A program made the position numbers and the translations under genes. A stretch of 64,000 nucleotides of DNA from Leptospira inadai serovar Lyme str. 10 (lineage in GTDB: Bacteria; Spirochaetota; Leptospiria; Leptospirales; Leptospiraceae), in the NCBI RefSeq assembly GCF_000243675.2, contig NZ_AHMM02000025.1, positions 806,001 through 870,000 on the forward strand, in the 5' to 3' direction. Positions 38,414 through 47,863 of this stretch are shown here, piece by piece. Each line of letters starts with the position of its first letter. Position 1 is the stretch's first letter. The notes below the pieces were generated by a model. The model saw nothing but the letters and a program-made list of their open reading frames with translations. It searched no databases and had not been told where the DNA came from.

Positions 38414-40447
38414 ATGACTGTAAAAGATTCGAGGCCGTTAGATCCTAACACGGGGAGTCCGCTTCTCCAGGGCTTTTTACGAGTTAAGAAGCTGAATGAA
38501 GTCGTAAGTTATTACATGAATGACAAGGTAACGCATTCCTTGTATAAAGCGATAGTTGCAGTCACATCTTATAAAAACGCGAAGTCACGCCATCTATTCG
38601 AACCTCATCACCGATTGCAGGAAGTAGGTGAATTAACTCAGAAAGAAATGGATCTGCATCTAAAGCGCCTTCTCGAGGATGGAACGGTTTCCCAATTGGC
38701 CTATTTTATGGGTGATGAATTGGAACAGCTACCTACACCCAGGCCTTGTTTCGCGGCGTTTCCCGAAGGAGAATCGCTGGATCTAAGTCGAATTTATTTA
38801 GAGCTGCTGGATGTATCCGTTATCTCTTTGATAGGATATCTAGATCGCAAACCGGAATTAACAAAGTCCGTCATATGGGAAAATCTCGAGGCGGATTGGG
38901 AATCTAAGGCGATGAAAGAGAAACCGTTTCCTCAACTCTTTCTTTATCTACGAGAGGCGTTTCACGACGAGACGTTTTCCATTCCTCCTAGTCCCGAATT
39001 CGTAAAAGATTTTCTTTTTGAAATAGAGGACGACCTTACAAAGAAAGGAAGAGTCGTCGACATTCCCGGTTACGGTCTTTTCAGTTTAAAAAATACTAAA
39101 GAAGCCGTACAAATCATCGAATATGTCGACGACTTTATTCAAACGAAAGGAATGAAAGCTCTTCGTCATGTGCTGTCGGAAACGTTTCAAAAAATAGCGA
39201 TGGAGGAAAGATTCTATTATTCCGATCCGTCTCATCCCGACACGCCAAAGTTTCGCGTAGCAAGAGCCGAGGCGTTTTCACAAGCGTTGCAATCGAGGAA
39301 TCCCGGACACGGAAGTCCGGGAATGTTGGGAGTCGTCTTAATACGGACTTTGGCGGAAATTGCGGAAAAGGAAATGCAGAGACAGCATTTCGAAAAAGAA
39401 CGGAATCAATTTCAGGAAATTAAACATACTTTATTAGCGGAAGCGGTTCGATGGGATCGGAAAGTATTATTTATTCCCGATAAGGAATTTCGATATTTTC
39501 CGGACGATCTAAAACGGATGTTATTGGACGATCTCGAAATTGCCTACGCGACTTGGGAAACGAAAGGCGGAACCATCCATGCGTTCATGCATAAAAATCC
39601 GGAAAGCGTGAGACAGATTATTTTGAGTCTGAGCACCGCTCATGTAGTCGAGGCGTGGAAAATTTTATGCATTCGGCAATTAATCGAGGCGCATGAGCCC
39701 CAAATAAAATCGGTCTTTAAGGAATCCGAATTCGTGAAAGCATACGGAAAAGTATTAAGAAAAGGATATATGGAATATTTTCCGTGGTTTTACCCGATTC
39801 TGGATTTGATCGGTATCGGTAGAATTTTTAAGGATTTTTTCTTTTCGCAGGCGAAAGACAAAATTCGCGTTCAACAGAATTTCTTAAAAGGGAAGAATCT
39901 CGAAATCGCCAAAAAAGACGAGCAGGCAAGAATTCAAGAAAGACGCAAAGAAGAAGAGAAAATTCACCATGCAGGCCAACGATCCAAGTTATCTTCTTTG
40001 TTGGACGAATATTATTTTAAGAAGAAGTATCCGCCGTTAGCGGCGGATATTCAAGCACTAGCATCGGAATTCTCCGCGGACGTTTTTTATCAGATAATCG
40101 AACGGGAAAAATTCGTTTTGCTTACCTGGGAAGGTAGTAAAGAAAAATACGACCAAATCCTTTGCTATTCGAGTGATGAATCTTTTCGTACAAAGGCACG
40201 GGAAATTCATAAAGTTTTTTCCGAACTTGCCGGGGATTTGCAAAGTAAAGTTCGGACTGCGGAAGAAGAATCCAGGATCCGTATCGCGAGGGTCATAAAA
40301 TATATCGACACTTGGTTTTCTTCGAATAAGGGACATGAGAAATCTGCGCCCGCTTCCGGTAGGAACGGCAAAGATGAGGATGTCGATCCGTACGAATCGT
40401 TTCGGAAAGAAATTCAAAAACTGAGACAAAAAGCTCCGGCGGCCTGA
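38414..40447 (+). CDS. Large cytoplasmic protein of unknown function (677 aa)
   Basis: 677 aa without signal peptide or clear membrane helix. It is mainly helical; the last 200 residues are charged and coiled-coil-like (QARIQERRKEEEKIHHAG, IRIARVIKYID), and the C-terminus is lysine-rich. No motif I know. Possibly a Leptospira-restricted family. The start overlaps the stop of a 23-codon ORF (38346-38417) by ATGA, which could couple its translation. Confidence 0.65.
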   Translation: MTVKDSRPLDPNTGSPLLQGFLRVKKLNEVVSYYMNDKVTHSLYKAIVAVTSYKNAKSRHLFEPHHRLQEVGELTQKEMDLHLKRLLEDGTVSQLAYFMGDELEQLPTPRPCFAAFPEGESLDLSRIYLELLDVSVISLIGYLDRKPELTKSVIWENLEADWESKAMKEKPFPQLFLYLREAFHDETFSIPPSPEFVKDFLFEIEDDLTKKGRVVDIPGYGLFSLKNTKEAVQIIEYVDDFIQTKGMKALRHVLSETFQKIAMEERFYYSDPSHPDTPKFRVARAEAFSQALQSRNPGHGSPGMLGVVLIRTLAEIAEKEMQRQHFEKERNQFQEIKHTLLAEAVRWDRKVLFIPDKEFRYFPDDLKRMLLDDLEIAYATWETKGGTIHAFMHKNPESVRQIILSLSTAHVVEAWKILCIRQLIEAHEPQIKSVFKESEFVKAYGKVLRKGYMEYFPWFYPILDLIGIGRIFKDFFFSQAKDKIRVQQNFLKGKNLEIAKKDEQARIQERRKEEEKIHHAGQRSKLSSLLDEYYFKKKYPPLAADIQALASEFSADVFYQIIEREKFVLLTWEGSKEKYDQILCYSSDESFRTKAREIHKVFSELAGDLQSKVRTAEEESRIRIARVIKYIDTWFSSNKGHEKSAPASGRNGKDEDVDPYESFRKEIQKLRQKAPAA

Positions 40448-40539
40448 ATCGATTTTTCTTCGAAATTTCCATTATATGCGACCGTGTCCATTAAATCGGG
40501 GGAGCTCCTTCATTAATAAGTCATTAACCTACTCACATT

Positions 40540-40604
40540 GGAAATTGGCAAAGAGGACATTCTGCCTAATTGCCAATCTCCGAATCATCGGATAAGCATA
40601 GGTC
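40540..40604. repeat. Repeat flanking hicAB, left copy, with inverted arms
   Basis: GGAAATTGGCAA (40540-40551) and TTGCCAATCTCC (40570-40581) are inverted with one mismatch. The stretch 40564-40604, beginning GCCTAATTGCCAATCTCCG, recurs at 41473-41512 with about 80% identity, so the two copies bracket hicAB. Confidence 0.6.
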
Positions 40605-40737
40605 CCTAATATTTTGGTATGATATTTTATAAGATAGGGTATAAGGGACTTGGCGCGACGCTTGCTTAGCAAAACGATCGACAAATCTGAATATGGCGGA
40701 AGCCACGATTGTTAAGAGCAGTAAGGCTATTTAAACC

Positions 40738-41094
40738 TTACTTTTTTTTCGACGATTTTGAATCTACAATCTCCTTTTCGATCGCTGATTGCACAAATTG
40801 ATTTAAGGAAATTCCTAGAACCAACGACTTCCTAACAGCTTTTCTATGCAGGTCAGGATTGATTCGAACATTAAATGTGCCACGAAATGATTTAAACAAT
40901 GGCTTTCCATGCTTAGAGCATAAGCTAATATAATCTTCAACTGTATCTTTAAAGGATTTCTTCAATTCAGACACTGATTTCCCTTCAAAGGTTACCAAAT
41001 CGTCGATCTCTTCTAATTTGCCATAGAAAATCTCATCTTCGTCGCTATAATGAACGGATCCAATAAAGTCTTTGTAGCTCAAAATATCTTTCAT
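40738..41094 (-). CDS. hicB: HicB-family antitoxin
   Basis: 118 aa. The N-terminal half is the HicB RNase-H-like fold (YKDFIGSVHYSDEDEIFYGKL...LVTFEGKSVSELKKSFKDTVEDYI). The C-terminal half is a ribbon-helix-helix DNA-binding part (FNVRINPDLHRKAVRKSLVLGISLNQFVQSAIE), so it should both neutralise HicA and repress the operon. It overlaps the hicA stop by ATGA and is read after it, the usual hicAB order. Confidence 0.88.
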   Translation of the reverse strand: MKDILSYKDFIGSVHYSDEDEIFYGKLEEIDDLVTFEGKSVSELKKSFKDTVEDYISLCSKHGKPLFKSFRGTFNVRINPDLHRKAVRKSLVLGISLNQFVQSAIEKEIVDSKSSKKK

Positions 41095-41351
41095 TGTATT
41101 ATTCCTCTTTTCTTTAACTCATCCAATAATAGTTCAATTTGATAAGCTTTAAGAATATTTCCTGGATGTGGTTTATGAAGTCTGATTAAGTGCTTTGTCT
41201 CTTCATTTATAAAACCTACTCTTGACCCTGAAGTCTTTCCTTGATTTACTTCAAAGTAACCAAGTCCAGTCAGGACATTTTTTAGCTCGCTGTAAGTAAA
41301 ATCCCTTGGTTTAGACTTTAGCCTAAGAAGTAACTTTTCGAATTTGCTCAC
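41091..41351 (-). CDS. hicA: HicA-family mRNA interferase toxin
   Basis: 86 aa. It has the dsRBD-like HicA fold: DFTYSELKNVLTGLGYFEVNQGKTSGSR then HLIRLHKPHPGN, which carries the catalytic histidine. HicA cleaves mRNA and blocks translation. The start is GTG with no good ribosome site, which keeps toxin synthesis low; this is inference. A candidate operator (41384-41402) lies upstream. Confidence 0.86.
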   Translation of the reverse strand: MSKFEKLLLRLKSKPRDFTYSELKNVLTGLGYFEVNQGKTSGSRVGFINEETKHLIRLHKPHPGNILKAYQIELLLDELKKRGIIQ

Positions 41352-41383
41352 TAATATTTAAAATGTTTTGAAATCAGAGTGTT

Positions 41384-41402
41384 GCAACTATTTTTTAGTT
41401 GC
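41384..41402 (-). promoter_or_regulatory. Candidate hicAB operator
   Basis: GCAACTA and TAGTTGC are exact complements separated by five T residues, 33 bases upstream of the hicA start. HicB autorepressors bind inverted repeats in this position. Confidence 0.45.
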
Positions 41403-41472
41403 GGATTCTGAAAACTCACCGATTAGCTGTTCCAAGATTACCAAAAATCTTGCGGAGACGATGAATATTTTA

Positions 41473-41512
41473 GCCTAATTGTCAATCTCCGAAGCATCAG
41501 AAAGCAATGGTC
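41473..41512. repeat. Repeat flanking hicAB, right copy
   Basis: GCCTAATTGTCAATCTCCGA and the following 20 bases match 40564-40604 in the same orientation with about eight differences. Together the copies enclose about 0.9 kb holding hicAB. Confidence 0.6.
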
Positions 41513-41666
41513 AGGCTGCTATATTTGAGTATATAGAAATCTTTTATAATGGAAGGAAGATCCATGATAACGTTCTAATTTTTTCGCACATTTAAAGATA
41601 AAAAGAAAGGCTTTCCTAACCTACCTAAGATTGTGACCAAACAATTTTCAAGATAAGGAGCCCCCC

Positions 41667-42189
41667 ATGAGGGCAGAAGAAGATAAAAGCCACCTGAAAG
41701 TAATGCAAGTGGATGAGGCCCAACTCAAGAAGGACTTGAGCGAACTCGTAAGAGGTCCAGTCGAAGAAACGCTGAATGCTCTCTTAGATGAGGAGGCGGA
41801 TAAACTTTGCCAAGCCTCGAAGTAGGAAAGAAATCCGGCTCGAGTAGATACTCGAGCCGGATCCTATAATAGAAACTTTGAAACAAAATGCGGAAAAGTA
41901 ACGTTGTAATCCGGCGAAGTCGGATTTATGGGGACCGTCTAAAGTTCCTAAGCTTGGAACAATTCCGTTCGAGTCCGCGATCATCGAAAGATACGAACGC
42001 CTGGAGAGTTCCGCAGAGGAGGCTCTAACGGAAATGTATTTAGCCTACATGGATTTTCCTTCCGAGCATTGGAGAAAGATACGAACCAATAATCCTTTAG
42101 AGCGGATAATTAAAGAGATCAAGAGAAGGACGAGAGTCGTTGGAGTTTTTCCTTTTTACGTGCCCGTGATAAGCGACTTTCTTCCGTAA
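41667..42189 (+). pseudogene. Decayed IS256-family (mutator) transposase
   Basis: The 5' part (41667-41825) encodes the start of an IS256-type transposase (ELVRGPVEETLNALLDEEAD) and stops after 52 residues. A second open segment (41902-42189) encodes PFESAIIERYERLESSAEEALTEMYLA from the first third, joined directly to YMDFPSEHWRKIRTNNPLER from the last quarter. The DDE catalytic core between them is gone, and the C-terminus reads out of the family pattern after VVGVFP. So at least two deletions and a stop are present and the element cannot move itself. A 13-bp perfect hairpin lies between the two segments. Confidence 0.88.
41833..41862. repeat. Perfect 13-bp hairpin within the IS256 remnant
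   Basis: ATCCGGCTCGAGT and ACTCGAGCCGGAT are exact complements with an AGAT loop. There is no T-run on the plus side; the minus side reads TTTCTTTCC. It is either a terminator-like scar or a small inserted sequence. Confidence 0.7.
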
Positions 42190-42416
42190 ATGTTTTCATA
42201 AGATTGTTAAATATTATTCTTAATTTCAATTTTACGTAATATAGGCTTCATGCTACTCGTTTGAGGGATAAATTTATTGGGTTTATTATTTTTCAAGGCA
42301 TCATTTTACGAAATGAATCGCGTCTGCCGGAAATTTTGTTGTAATTTGATTTGTGTCCTTCTTGAATAAAAGGTGAATGGATTATAATTTTTCGAAAAAT
42401 CAGGAGAAGTTCTAAA

Positions 42417-44366
42417 TTGACCCGATTTTCTTTGAATGTATCACAGGCCTTTGGATCATCTTATTTCCTTAGAAATATTCGAGCTCTTAGAATACTACTC
42501 TATTTAATAATAATGTGGACCTCTTTAAATTGCGGAGTCTCGATTGCAATATTCGAAATGTTGCAAAAAAAGAGTAAATCAGGAGATGATAATTCACTAC
42601 TTACATTATTATCACTAGAGACGCTGGCGAAGTCCATAACCATCTCAAATCTATCGAATACCGGAAATTCGGTTATAGAGACAGGCTTTATAGTCGGGGC
42701 TGCATTCGATAGTAATTCGGTGAGTTCGGTGGAAGTAAGCTTGGACGGAGGGCCTTTTTTGCCCGCAACCGGTACGTCAAACTGGGCCTATCAACTCCCG
42801 AATGGTGCTAACACTTGGAAAATAGGAAGCTTGCATTCGATCAATGTACGAAGTAAGAATCCGACAGGAAATGTTTCCGCCTCCGTATCAATTAGCGCAC
42901 GCCAAGGAAAGAATAAGGATATCAACGGAGATGGGTATCCTGATTTAGCGGTGGGGGCTCCTTCCGCATCTTCGAATACAGGACAGGTCTTTTTATTTTA
43001 TAGCTCGGGATCGGTCGGTATTATAGCTTCCAATTTGGCGGCGGCGAACGCTTCGATTTCGGGAACTGCAAATAGCACATTCGGAAATTTTGTGGATCTT
43101 GGAGACGTAAATGGGGACGGATATGCGGATCTCGCCGCTGGAGCAACTGCCTATTCGGCAAATACGGGTCAGGTCTATATCTTTCACAGCACAGGAATTA
43201 CCGGAATTAGCGCCTCGTCGGTAGGCAATGCAAGCACTACAATTACGGGGATAGCCGGAAGCCAACTTGGATATACACTAGCGCTTGGTGACGTTAACGG
43301 TGACGGTTATGCGGATCTTGCGACGGGGGCATATATGTATTCTAATCACGCAGGTCAGGCGTATGTATTTCATAGTACGGGGGGCGCTGGGATCACCGCA
43401 TCATCCTATAGCGGTGCAAGTACGACCATTACCGGACCTGGAACTAGTAATTTTGCTGCATCCCTAGCTCTTGGGGATGTGAACGGAGACGGGTACGCGG
43501 ACTTTGCGCTTGGAGGAAATTATTATAATACTTCGAGGGGAAATATTTGGATCTTTCATAGCACTGGAAATGGGGGGATTACTGCCTCATCATATAGTAG
43601 CGCCAATACGAACATATCGGGAGAAACGATATATAACGATTTCGGACTTCCCCTTGCTTTCGGAGACGTGAATGGGGACGGGTATGCGGATCTTGCTAGC
43701 GGTGCGAATCGTTACAATAATACATTTACCGGGAAGGTTTACGTATTCCAAAGTACTGGAATTAACGGGATTACTGTTTCCGCAGCAGGAAGCGCCACGA
43801 CGATGATTACTGGACAAACAAGCGGCGATACTTTCGGAGGTAACCTTACTTTCGGTGATATTAACGGAGATGGTTATGCGGATTTAGCGGTCGGGGCAGC
43901 TAATTATGCGAGTGCCACCGGACGAGCCTATATATTTCCTAGCACCGGAAGTGCAGGGCTAAGCACTCTAGCCTCGGTTACGATCAATGGGGAAGGCACT
44001 GGTAATAGTTTCGCCTCCGCTCTCGTCTTTTCCGACTTCAATGGAGACGGATATTCCGATCTCGCAGCCGGTGCAAGCACCTATTCTAGCACCCTTGGAC
44101 GGACTTATGTATTCCTTAGCTCCGGAAAAACCGGAACTATAGCCTCCCTTGCCTCCGCCGCCAACACCATTATTACGGGTGCAGCGAATAGTAATTTCGG
44201 GAGTTCGGTAGCCTATGGCAATGAGGATTCGATATGGAACAACTATTTGAAAACGGTCACTCGAACGGGAATTTTCAAGACGGAAGATACTTCGATTTTT
44301 TTAATTTCCAATAGAACGGAAGAACTAACTATTCGTGATTTTACGTATTTTCGCAGACCTATGTAA
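42417..44366 (+). CDS. Seven-repeat FG-GAP (integrin-alpha-like) lipoprotein
   Basis: 649 aa. The signal region ends in a lipobox-like SLNC (Cys39). Residues about 75-170 are an Ig-like or Big-type region (VSSVEVSLDGGPFLPATG). Then come seven tandem repeats of ~65 residues, each with a calcium-loop motif DxNGDGYxDLAxGA and each closing with a GQVYIFHSTG-type strand. Seven repeats fit a seven-bladed beta-propeller like integrin alpha. The last 45 residues do not continue the pattern and may come from a frameshift at the end. The start is TTG with AGGAGAAG before it. Surface-exposed and possibly adhesive; that is inference. Confidence 0.82.
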   Translation: MTRFSLNVSQAFGSSYFLRNIRALRILLYLIIMWTSLNCGVSIAIFEMLQKKSKSGDDNSLLTLLSLETLAKSITISNLSNTGNSVIETGFIVGAAFDSNSVSSVEVSLDGGPFLPATGTSNWAYQLPNGANTWKIGSLHSINVRSKNPTGNVSASVSISARQGKNKDINGDGYPDLAVGAPSASSNTGQVFLFYSSGSVGIIASNLAAANASISGTANSTFGNFVDLGDVNGDGYADLAAGATAYSANTGQVYIFHSTGITGISASSVGNASTTITGIAGSQLGYTLALGDVNGDGYADLATGAYMYSNHAGQAYVFHSTGGAGITASSYSGASTTITGPGTSNFAASLALGDVNGDGYADFALGGNYYNTSRGNIWIFHSTGNGGITASSYSSANTNISGETIYNDFGLPLAFGDVNGDGYADLASGANRYNNTFTGKVYVFQSTGINGITVSAAGSATTMITGQTSGDTFGGNLTFGDINGDGYADLAVGAANYASATGRAYIFPSTGSAGLSTLASVTINGEGTGNSFASALVFSDFNGDGYSDLAAGASTYSSTLGRTYVFLSSGKTGTIASLASAANTIITGAANSNFGSSVAYGNEDSIWNNYLKTVTRTGIFKTEDTSIFLISNRTEELTIRDFTYFRRPM

Positions 44367-44457
44367 TCGAATCCTTTTTGGAAATTGGAAAAACTCCGAA
44401 TAGAAGGAGAAAGACTGGAGGAATCGCTTAATCGGGGAAGAGTCATAGGGTCCAAGA

Positions 44458-44475
44458 ACTTGGCGCGAGGCTTGC
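44458..44475. repeat. 18-bp motif shared downstream of both toxin-antitoxin pairs
   Basis: ACTTGGCGCGAGGCTTGC here matches ACTTGGCGCGACGCTTGC at 40648-40665 with one change. Both lie just past the 3' end of a minus-strand toxin-antitoxin operon. Confidence 0.5.
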
Positions 44476-44523
44476 GAAGTAAGCCGAAGCGACACGGCAG
44501 GTCGAAGTTATGCGCAGACCCCG

Positions 44524-44865
44524 TTAATTTAGGCCGATGACTAGCTTTAACCCTTCTTCAACATCGACCATCTTGCCTGATTTCAATTTGCCGATTTTAT
44601 TAAGAAACCGTTCCCTATCTAAAGTTACGATCTGGGAAACATTCACGACTGAGTCTTTCGAAGGATTAGAATCTTTTTTAGATAGAATTACATTACCGGG
44701 AGCTTCTGCTAAATTCAAGTTGGATGTAATTGAGGCTGCAATTACTGTACTAATATTACTCTCATTAAAAGAATCATCTTGTATTATTAAAACCGGATGC
44801 TTAAAACCAGGCTCACTACCAAATGGAATCCCTAAATCCACCCACCAAATTTCACCACGAGTCAT
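44524..44865 (-). CDS. mazF: MazF/ChpK-type mRNA interferase toxin
   Basis: 113 aa with the PemK/MazF fold: RGEIWWVDLGIPFGSEPG at the start, HPVLIIQDDSFN, then VVNVSQIVTLDRERFLNKIG. The Arg and Thr/Ser active-site residues are in the usual places. It cleaves mRNA. The homologous chpIK locus of L. interrogans is a described toxin-antitoxin system. It overlaps the antitoxin by 14 bases. Confidence 0.9.
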   Translation of the reverse strand: MTRGEIWWVDLGIPFGSEPGFKHPVLIIQDDSFNESNISTVIAASITSNLNLAEAPGNVILSKKDSNPSKDSVVNVSQIVTLDRERFLNKIGKLKSGKMVDVEEGLKLVIGLN

Positions 44866-45100
44866 TCTTTAAACTCTCACGAAGCGATTCAACAGATAGA
44901 TTATTCATGCTGTCTTTTGAGTTATCTTCTCTGTTTGCATAAATTTTATTTAATCGTTCTGTTACGGATTCTTTACTATGTGACTGAATAAACTCTTCCA
45001 ACGCCTTTGCAAAAAGTTGGCTTCTAGGAATTCCAAGTCTTTTAGCGGTTTTCTCCGCTGTTTTAAATAAATCATCAGGAATTGAGACGGCCGTCTTCAT
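44852..45100 (-). CDS. mazE: MazE/ChpI-type antitoxin (ribbon-helix-helix)
   Basis: 82 aa. MKTAVSIPDDLFKTAEKTAKRLGIPRSQLFAKALEEFIQ is a ribbon-helix-helix DNA-binding unit; the acidic C-terminus (NREDNSKDS...SVESLRESL) wraps the toxin. It precedes the toxin as in chpIK. Self-regulation through its DNA-binding part is expected. Confidence 0.88.
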   Translation of the reverse strand: MKTAVSIPDDLFKTAEKTAKRLGIPRSQLFAKALEEFIQSHSKESVTERLNKIYANREDNSKDSMNNLSVESLRESLKNDSW

Positions 45101-45188
45101 AAAATAAGTATGACTTTGGTTATACCCAAGTCAATTGCAAATTCCGCCGATTTTAAAGAAATTAGATCTCCCTTGGACAGAGGACTTT

Positions 45189-45347
45189 CAGAGGACAGAG
45201 GACAGAAGACTGAGGACAGAACATTGATAAGCGGAGTTTCCACGTTCTAGAGAGATTCTTGCATTATAGTGGATTTCTCCCTAGCCCCGCTGCATTTCCA
45301 ATATCGAGCAGCTACTGTCTAGCGTGAGCGAAGCGAACGCGTCTGTC
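45189..45347. repeat. Dispersed repeat module R1, copy c
   Basis: Left end CAGAGGACAGA (45189-45199). The body has GACTGAGGACAGAACATTGA, TTTCCACGTTCTAGAGA, GATTCTTGCATTATAGTGGA and the right end GTCTAGCGTGAGCGAAGCGA ... GTCTGTC. It matches copies at 5739 and 6044. Confidence 0.75.
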
Positions 45348-45350
45348 ATT

Positions 45351-45489
45351 CAGAGGACAGAAGACAGAGGACTGAGGACAGAACATTGATGAGCCGAGTT
45401 TCCATGCTCTATGGAAAGATTCCTGCATTACAGTAGATATCTCCTCTACTTCTATAACCTTCACAACATTGAGCAGCTACTGTCCTCAG
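45351..45489. repeat. Dispersed repeat module R1, copy d, cut at the intron
   Basis: Left end CAGAGGACAGA (45351-45361). The copy is shortened near the right: the usual TAGCGTGAGCGAAGC part is missing, as if two CTGTC words recombined. It ends CTGTCCTCAG at 45480-45489, the complement of its own CTGAGGACAG, directly at the intron boundary. Confidence 0.7.
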
Positions 45490-46168
<679 letters not shown>

Positions 46169-46181
46169 TCCTCCGTCTTCT

Positions 46182-46325
46182 GTAAGCGGCAACGATGCGG
46201 AGGGTGCGAAGCAGTCGCAGCGTTTGCGGATAACGGTTTATGTTAATAGAAAGAGTCGCTGAGACCGTAGCGAACGCGGAGCCCGGAGCAGCGTGACCCG
46301 AACGAAGAGAGGGGGCCGCCCGTGG
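46182..46325. repeat. Dispersed repeat module R2, copy b
   Basis: Near-identical to 5900-6043 (GGTGCGAAGCAGTCGCAGCG, TTTATGTTAA, GAGCAGCGTGACCCGAACGA, GGGGGCCGCCCGT). It is followed to 46357 by an R1 end fragment (GCAGCTTCTGAGCGAATGCA, CTGTCCTCAG). Confidence 0.72.
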
Positions 46326-46528
46326 CAGCTTCTGAGCGAATGCATCTGTCCTCAGTCGCTCCACTTCAATTTGTGGATAATGTTATGTTTAACTAGAATT
46401 GTATAAATTAGATCGCGTTCTATATTAAAAATACCCGCACTCTTAAAAATAGGTCAAAATTCTATTCCTTAGGTTGTATTCTTTAGTTAGGGGAACCCCC
46501 TAAAAGCGAAAACAATCGGAGTAAGGTT

Positions 46529-46804
46529 ATGAAAGTCACCGGCAAACGGACTTTTCTCGCAACTATTCTCAAATCTTTTCTATCGTATTCGAATTGCAGA
46601 AAGACCCAAAAGTGTCGTTCAGATTTGAGAAGACCACGTTTAAACTCGGAGAGTCGTCGGATTTTCTTTTTCAGATCGGCAACGTCTGCCCTAGCGTTTA
46701 TTACAAATCTTTATTTCTTTCCTATGGGAAACCGATTTCAAAATCGAATTCTAGGGGTGATCGGAAGATTCGAGCTGTCGACTGAATCTTCAGGGAGAAG
46801 TTAA
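46529..46804 (+). pseudogene. Possible frameshifted small gene
   Basis: GGAGTAAGG lies two bases before ATG 46529, a good ribosome site. The 91-aa frame begins MKVTGKRTFLATILKSFLSY, but its later part is arginine- and serine-rich and unlike a protein. The +2 frame from 46594 reads a far more natural sequence (VSFRFEKTTFKLGESSDFLFQ, NVCPSVYYKSLFLSYGKP) to a stop at 46785. So a frameshift near 46590 in an originally exported protein is likely. It abuts the DUF1554 gene. Unnamed family. Confidence 0.4.
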
Positions 46805-46805
46805 A

Positions 46806-47843
46806 ATGAAACTGTACGATTTTAAAATTTTTTGCCTCCTTCCTTTATGCGGTATCCTTTCGATTCATTGTAATCAGGCAAAACCGATGCAACTAGATTC
46901 TAGTAAAAGTCCCCTGGGAGCCTTTTTACCGAATATTATCGCTGCGTTAAGTGTAACTCCGATTCGATTTCAATCGAATGCGACCGTTACCGAAAATAGC
47001 TCCTTAGTGATTTCAATCGCTTCGACCACGTCATTGGATTCTCCGGTTACCTATAATTTGAGTTTTAGCAGTCCCGTTATGACTATTTCTCCTGCCAGTA
47101 TTACTCTTTCGTCTTCGAATCCGAGTGCGACCGTTACGATCACACACGGAATCGATAACGATTGCCTGGATCAGAATTACCCGTTGGTCGCGATTCAAAC
47201 CGATAAAGGATTAAGTCAAACCCTCCAAGTCGGAACGTCTGACATCGATAAATGCACGTTCGTAGCAACGAACCAGGCCCAAGGAGGAATCGGATATTTC
47301 GGAACCTTCGGTGGTGTTCCCGGGGCCGACGCGATTTGCGCATCTGAAAAACCGGCTTCGTTGCCCGGGGCTGGGACTAGTTACAAGGCTTTGATTATCG
47401 TTCAAACTGGTTCCGTTCCGAGAGCGATTACAACGACCGCGAATTGCGGTCTTCCATCCACACCCAATTGCAATAATAATCATAATTGGGTTTTATCGAC
47501 AAACACTCGCTATTATGGCAGCGACGCTTTAACACTTCTATTTAAGACACATGCTCAAGTACCTATCTTCTATTTTTCTGCAGGGAATTTAACGAATCCT
47601 TTGGGAACGGGAGCGAGTGGAGGAATTTGGACCGGCTTAAAGTCGGATTGGACGGAAACGGCTTCTTATCAATGTATGACAGTCGGCACGTACGAGGAAT
47701 GGTTTCCGAATCCGTACCCGAGCTATATTAATAATGCCCATTACGGAAGTCTTTCGGCGGTGGATTCCACTTCTTTGGATACTGGAACTGCAGCTACGGA
47801 CTGTACGACCGTAAGAAAGAATTTATTCTGCATTCGTCAATGA
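46806..47843 (+). CDS. DUF1554-type lipoprotein with N-terminal beta domain
   Basis: 345 aa. The lipobox is SIHC (Cys22). Residues about 50-150 form a Calx-beta-like domain (VTENSSLVISIASTT, SPASITLSSSNPSATVTITH). The C-terminal 190 residues are the DUF1554-type domain common in Leptospira outer-surface lipoproteins: GGIGYFGTFGGVPGADAICA, YYGSDALTLLF, GIWTGLKSDW and paired cysteines to a final FCIRQ. Such proteins are surface-associated; the role is not known. GGGAGAAG lies before the ATG. Confidence 0.82.
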   Translation: MKLYDFKIFCLLPLCGILSIHCNQAKPMQLDSSKSPLGAFLPNIIAALSVTPIRFQSNATVTENSSLVISIASTTSLDSPVTYNLSFSSPVMTISPASITLSSSNPSATVTITHGIDNDCLDQNYPLVAIQTDKGLSQTLQVGTSDIDKCTFVATNQAQGGIGYFGTFGGVPGADAICASEKPASLPGAGTSYKALIIVQTGSVPRAITTTANCGLPSTPNCNNNHNWVLSTNTRYYGSDALTLLFKTHAQVPIFYFSAGNLTNPLGTGASGGIWTGLKSDWTETASYQCMTVGTYEEWFPNPYPSYINNAHYGSLSAVDSTSLDTGTAATDCTTVRKNLFCIRQ

Positions 47844-47863
47844 AAGAATACGTCGAAAACGGA

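Larger units (their letters stand above)
41352..41666. other. Intergenic region between hicAB and the IS256 remnant
   Basis: 315 bases. It holds the hicAB operator candidate and the second copy of the flanking repeat (41473-41512). AAGGAG lies seven bases before the ATG of the transposase remnant. Nothing else is apparent. Confidence 0.5.

Noticed and set aside
42900..44200. Regular repeats that could be read as a CRISPR array
   Set aside because: The period is about 200 bases and codes for FG-GAP repeats; there are no short identical repeats with unique spacers.
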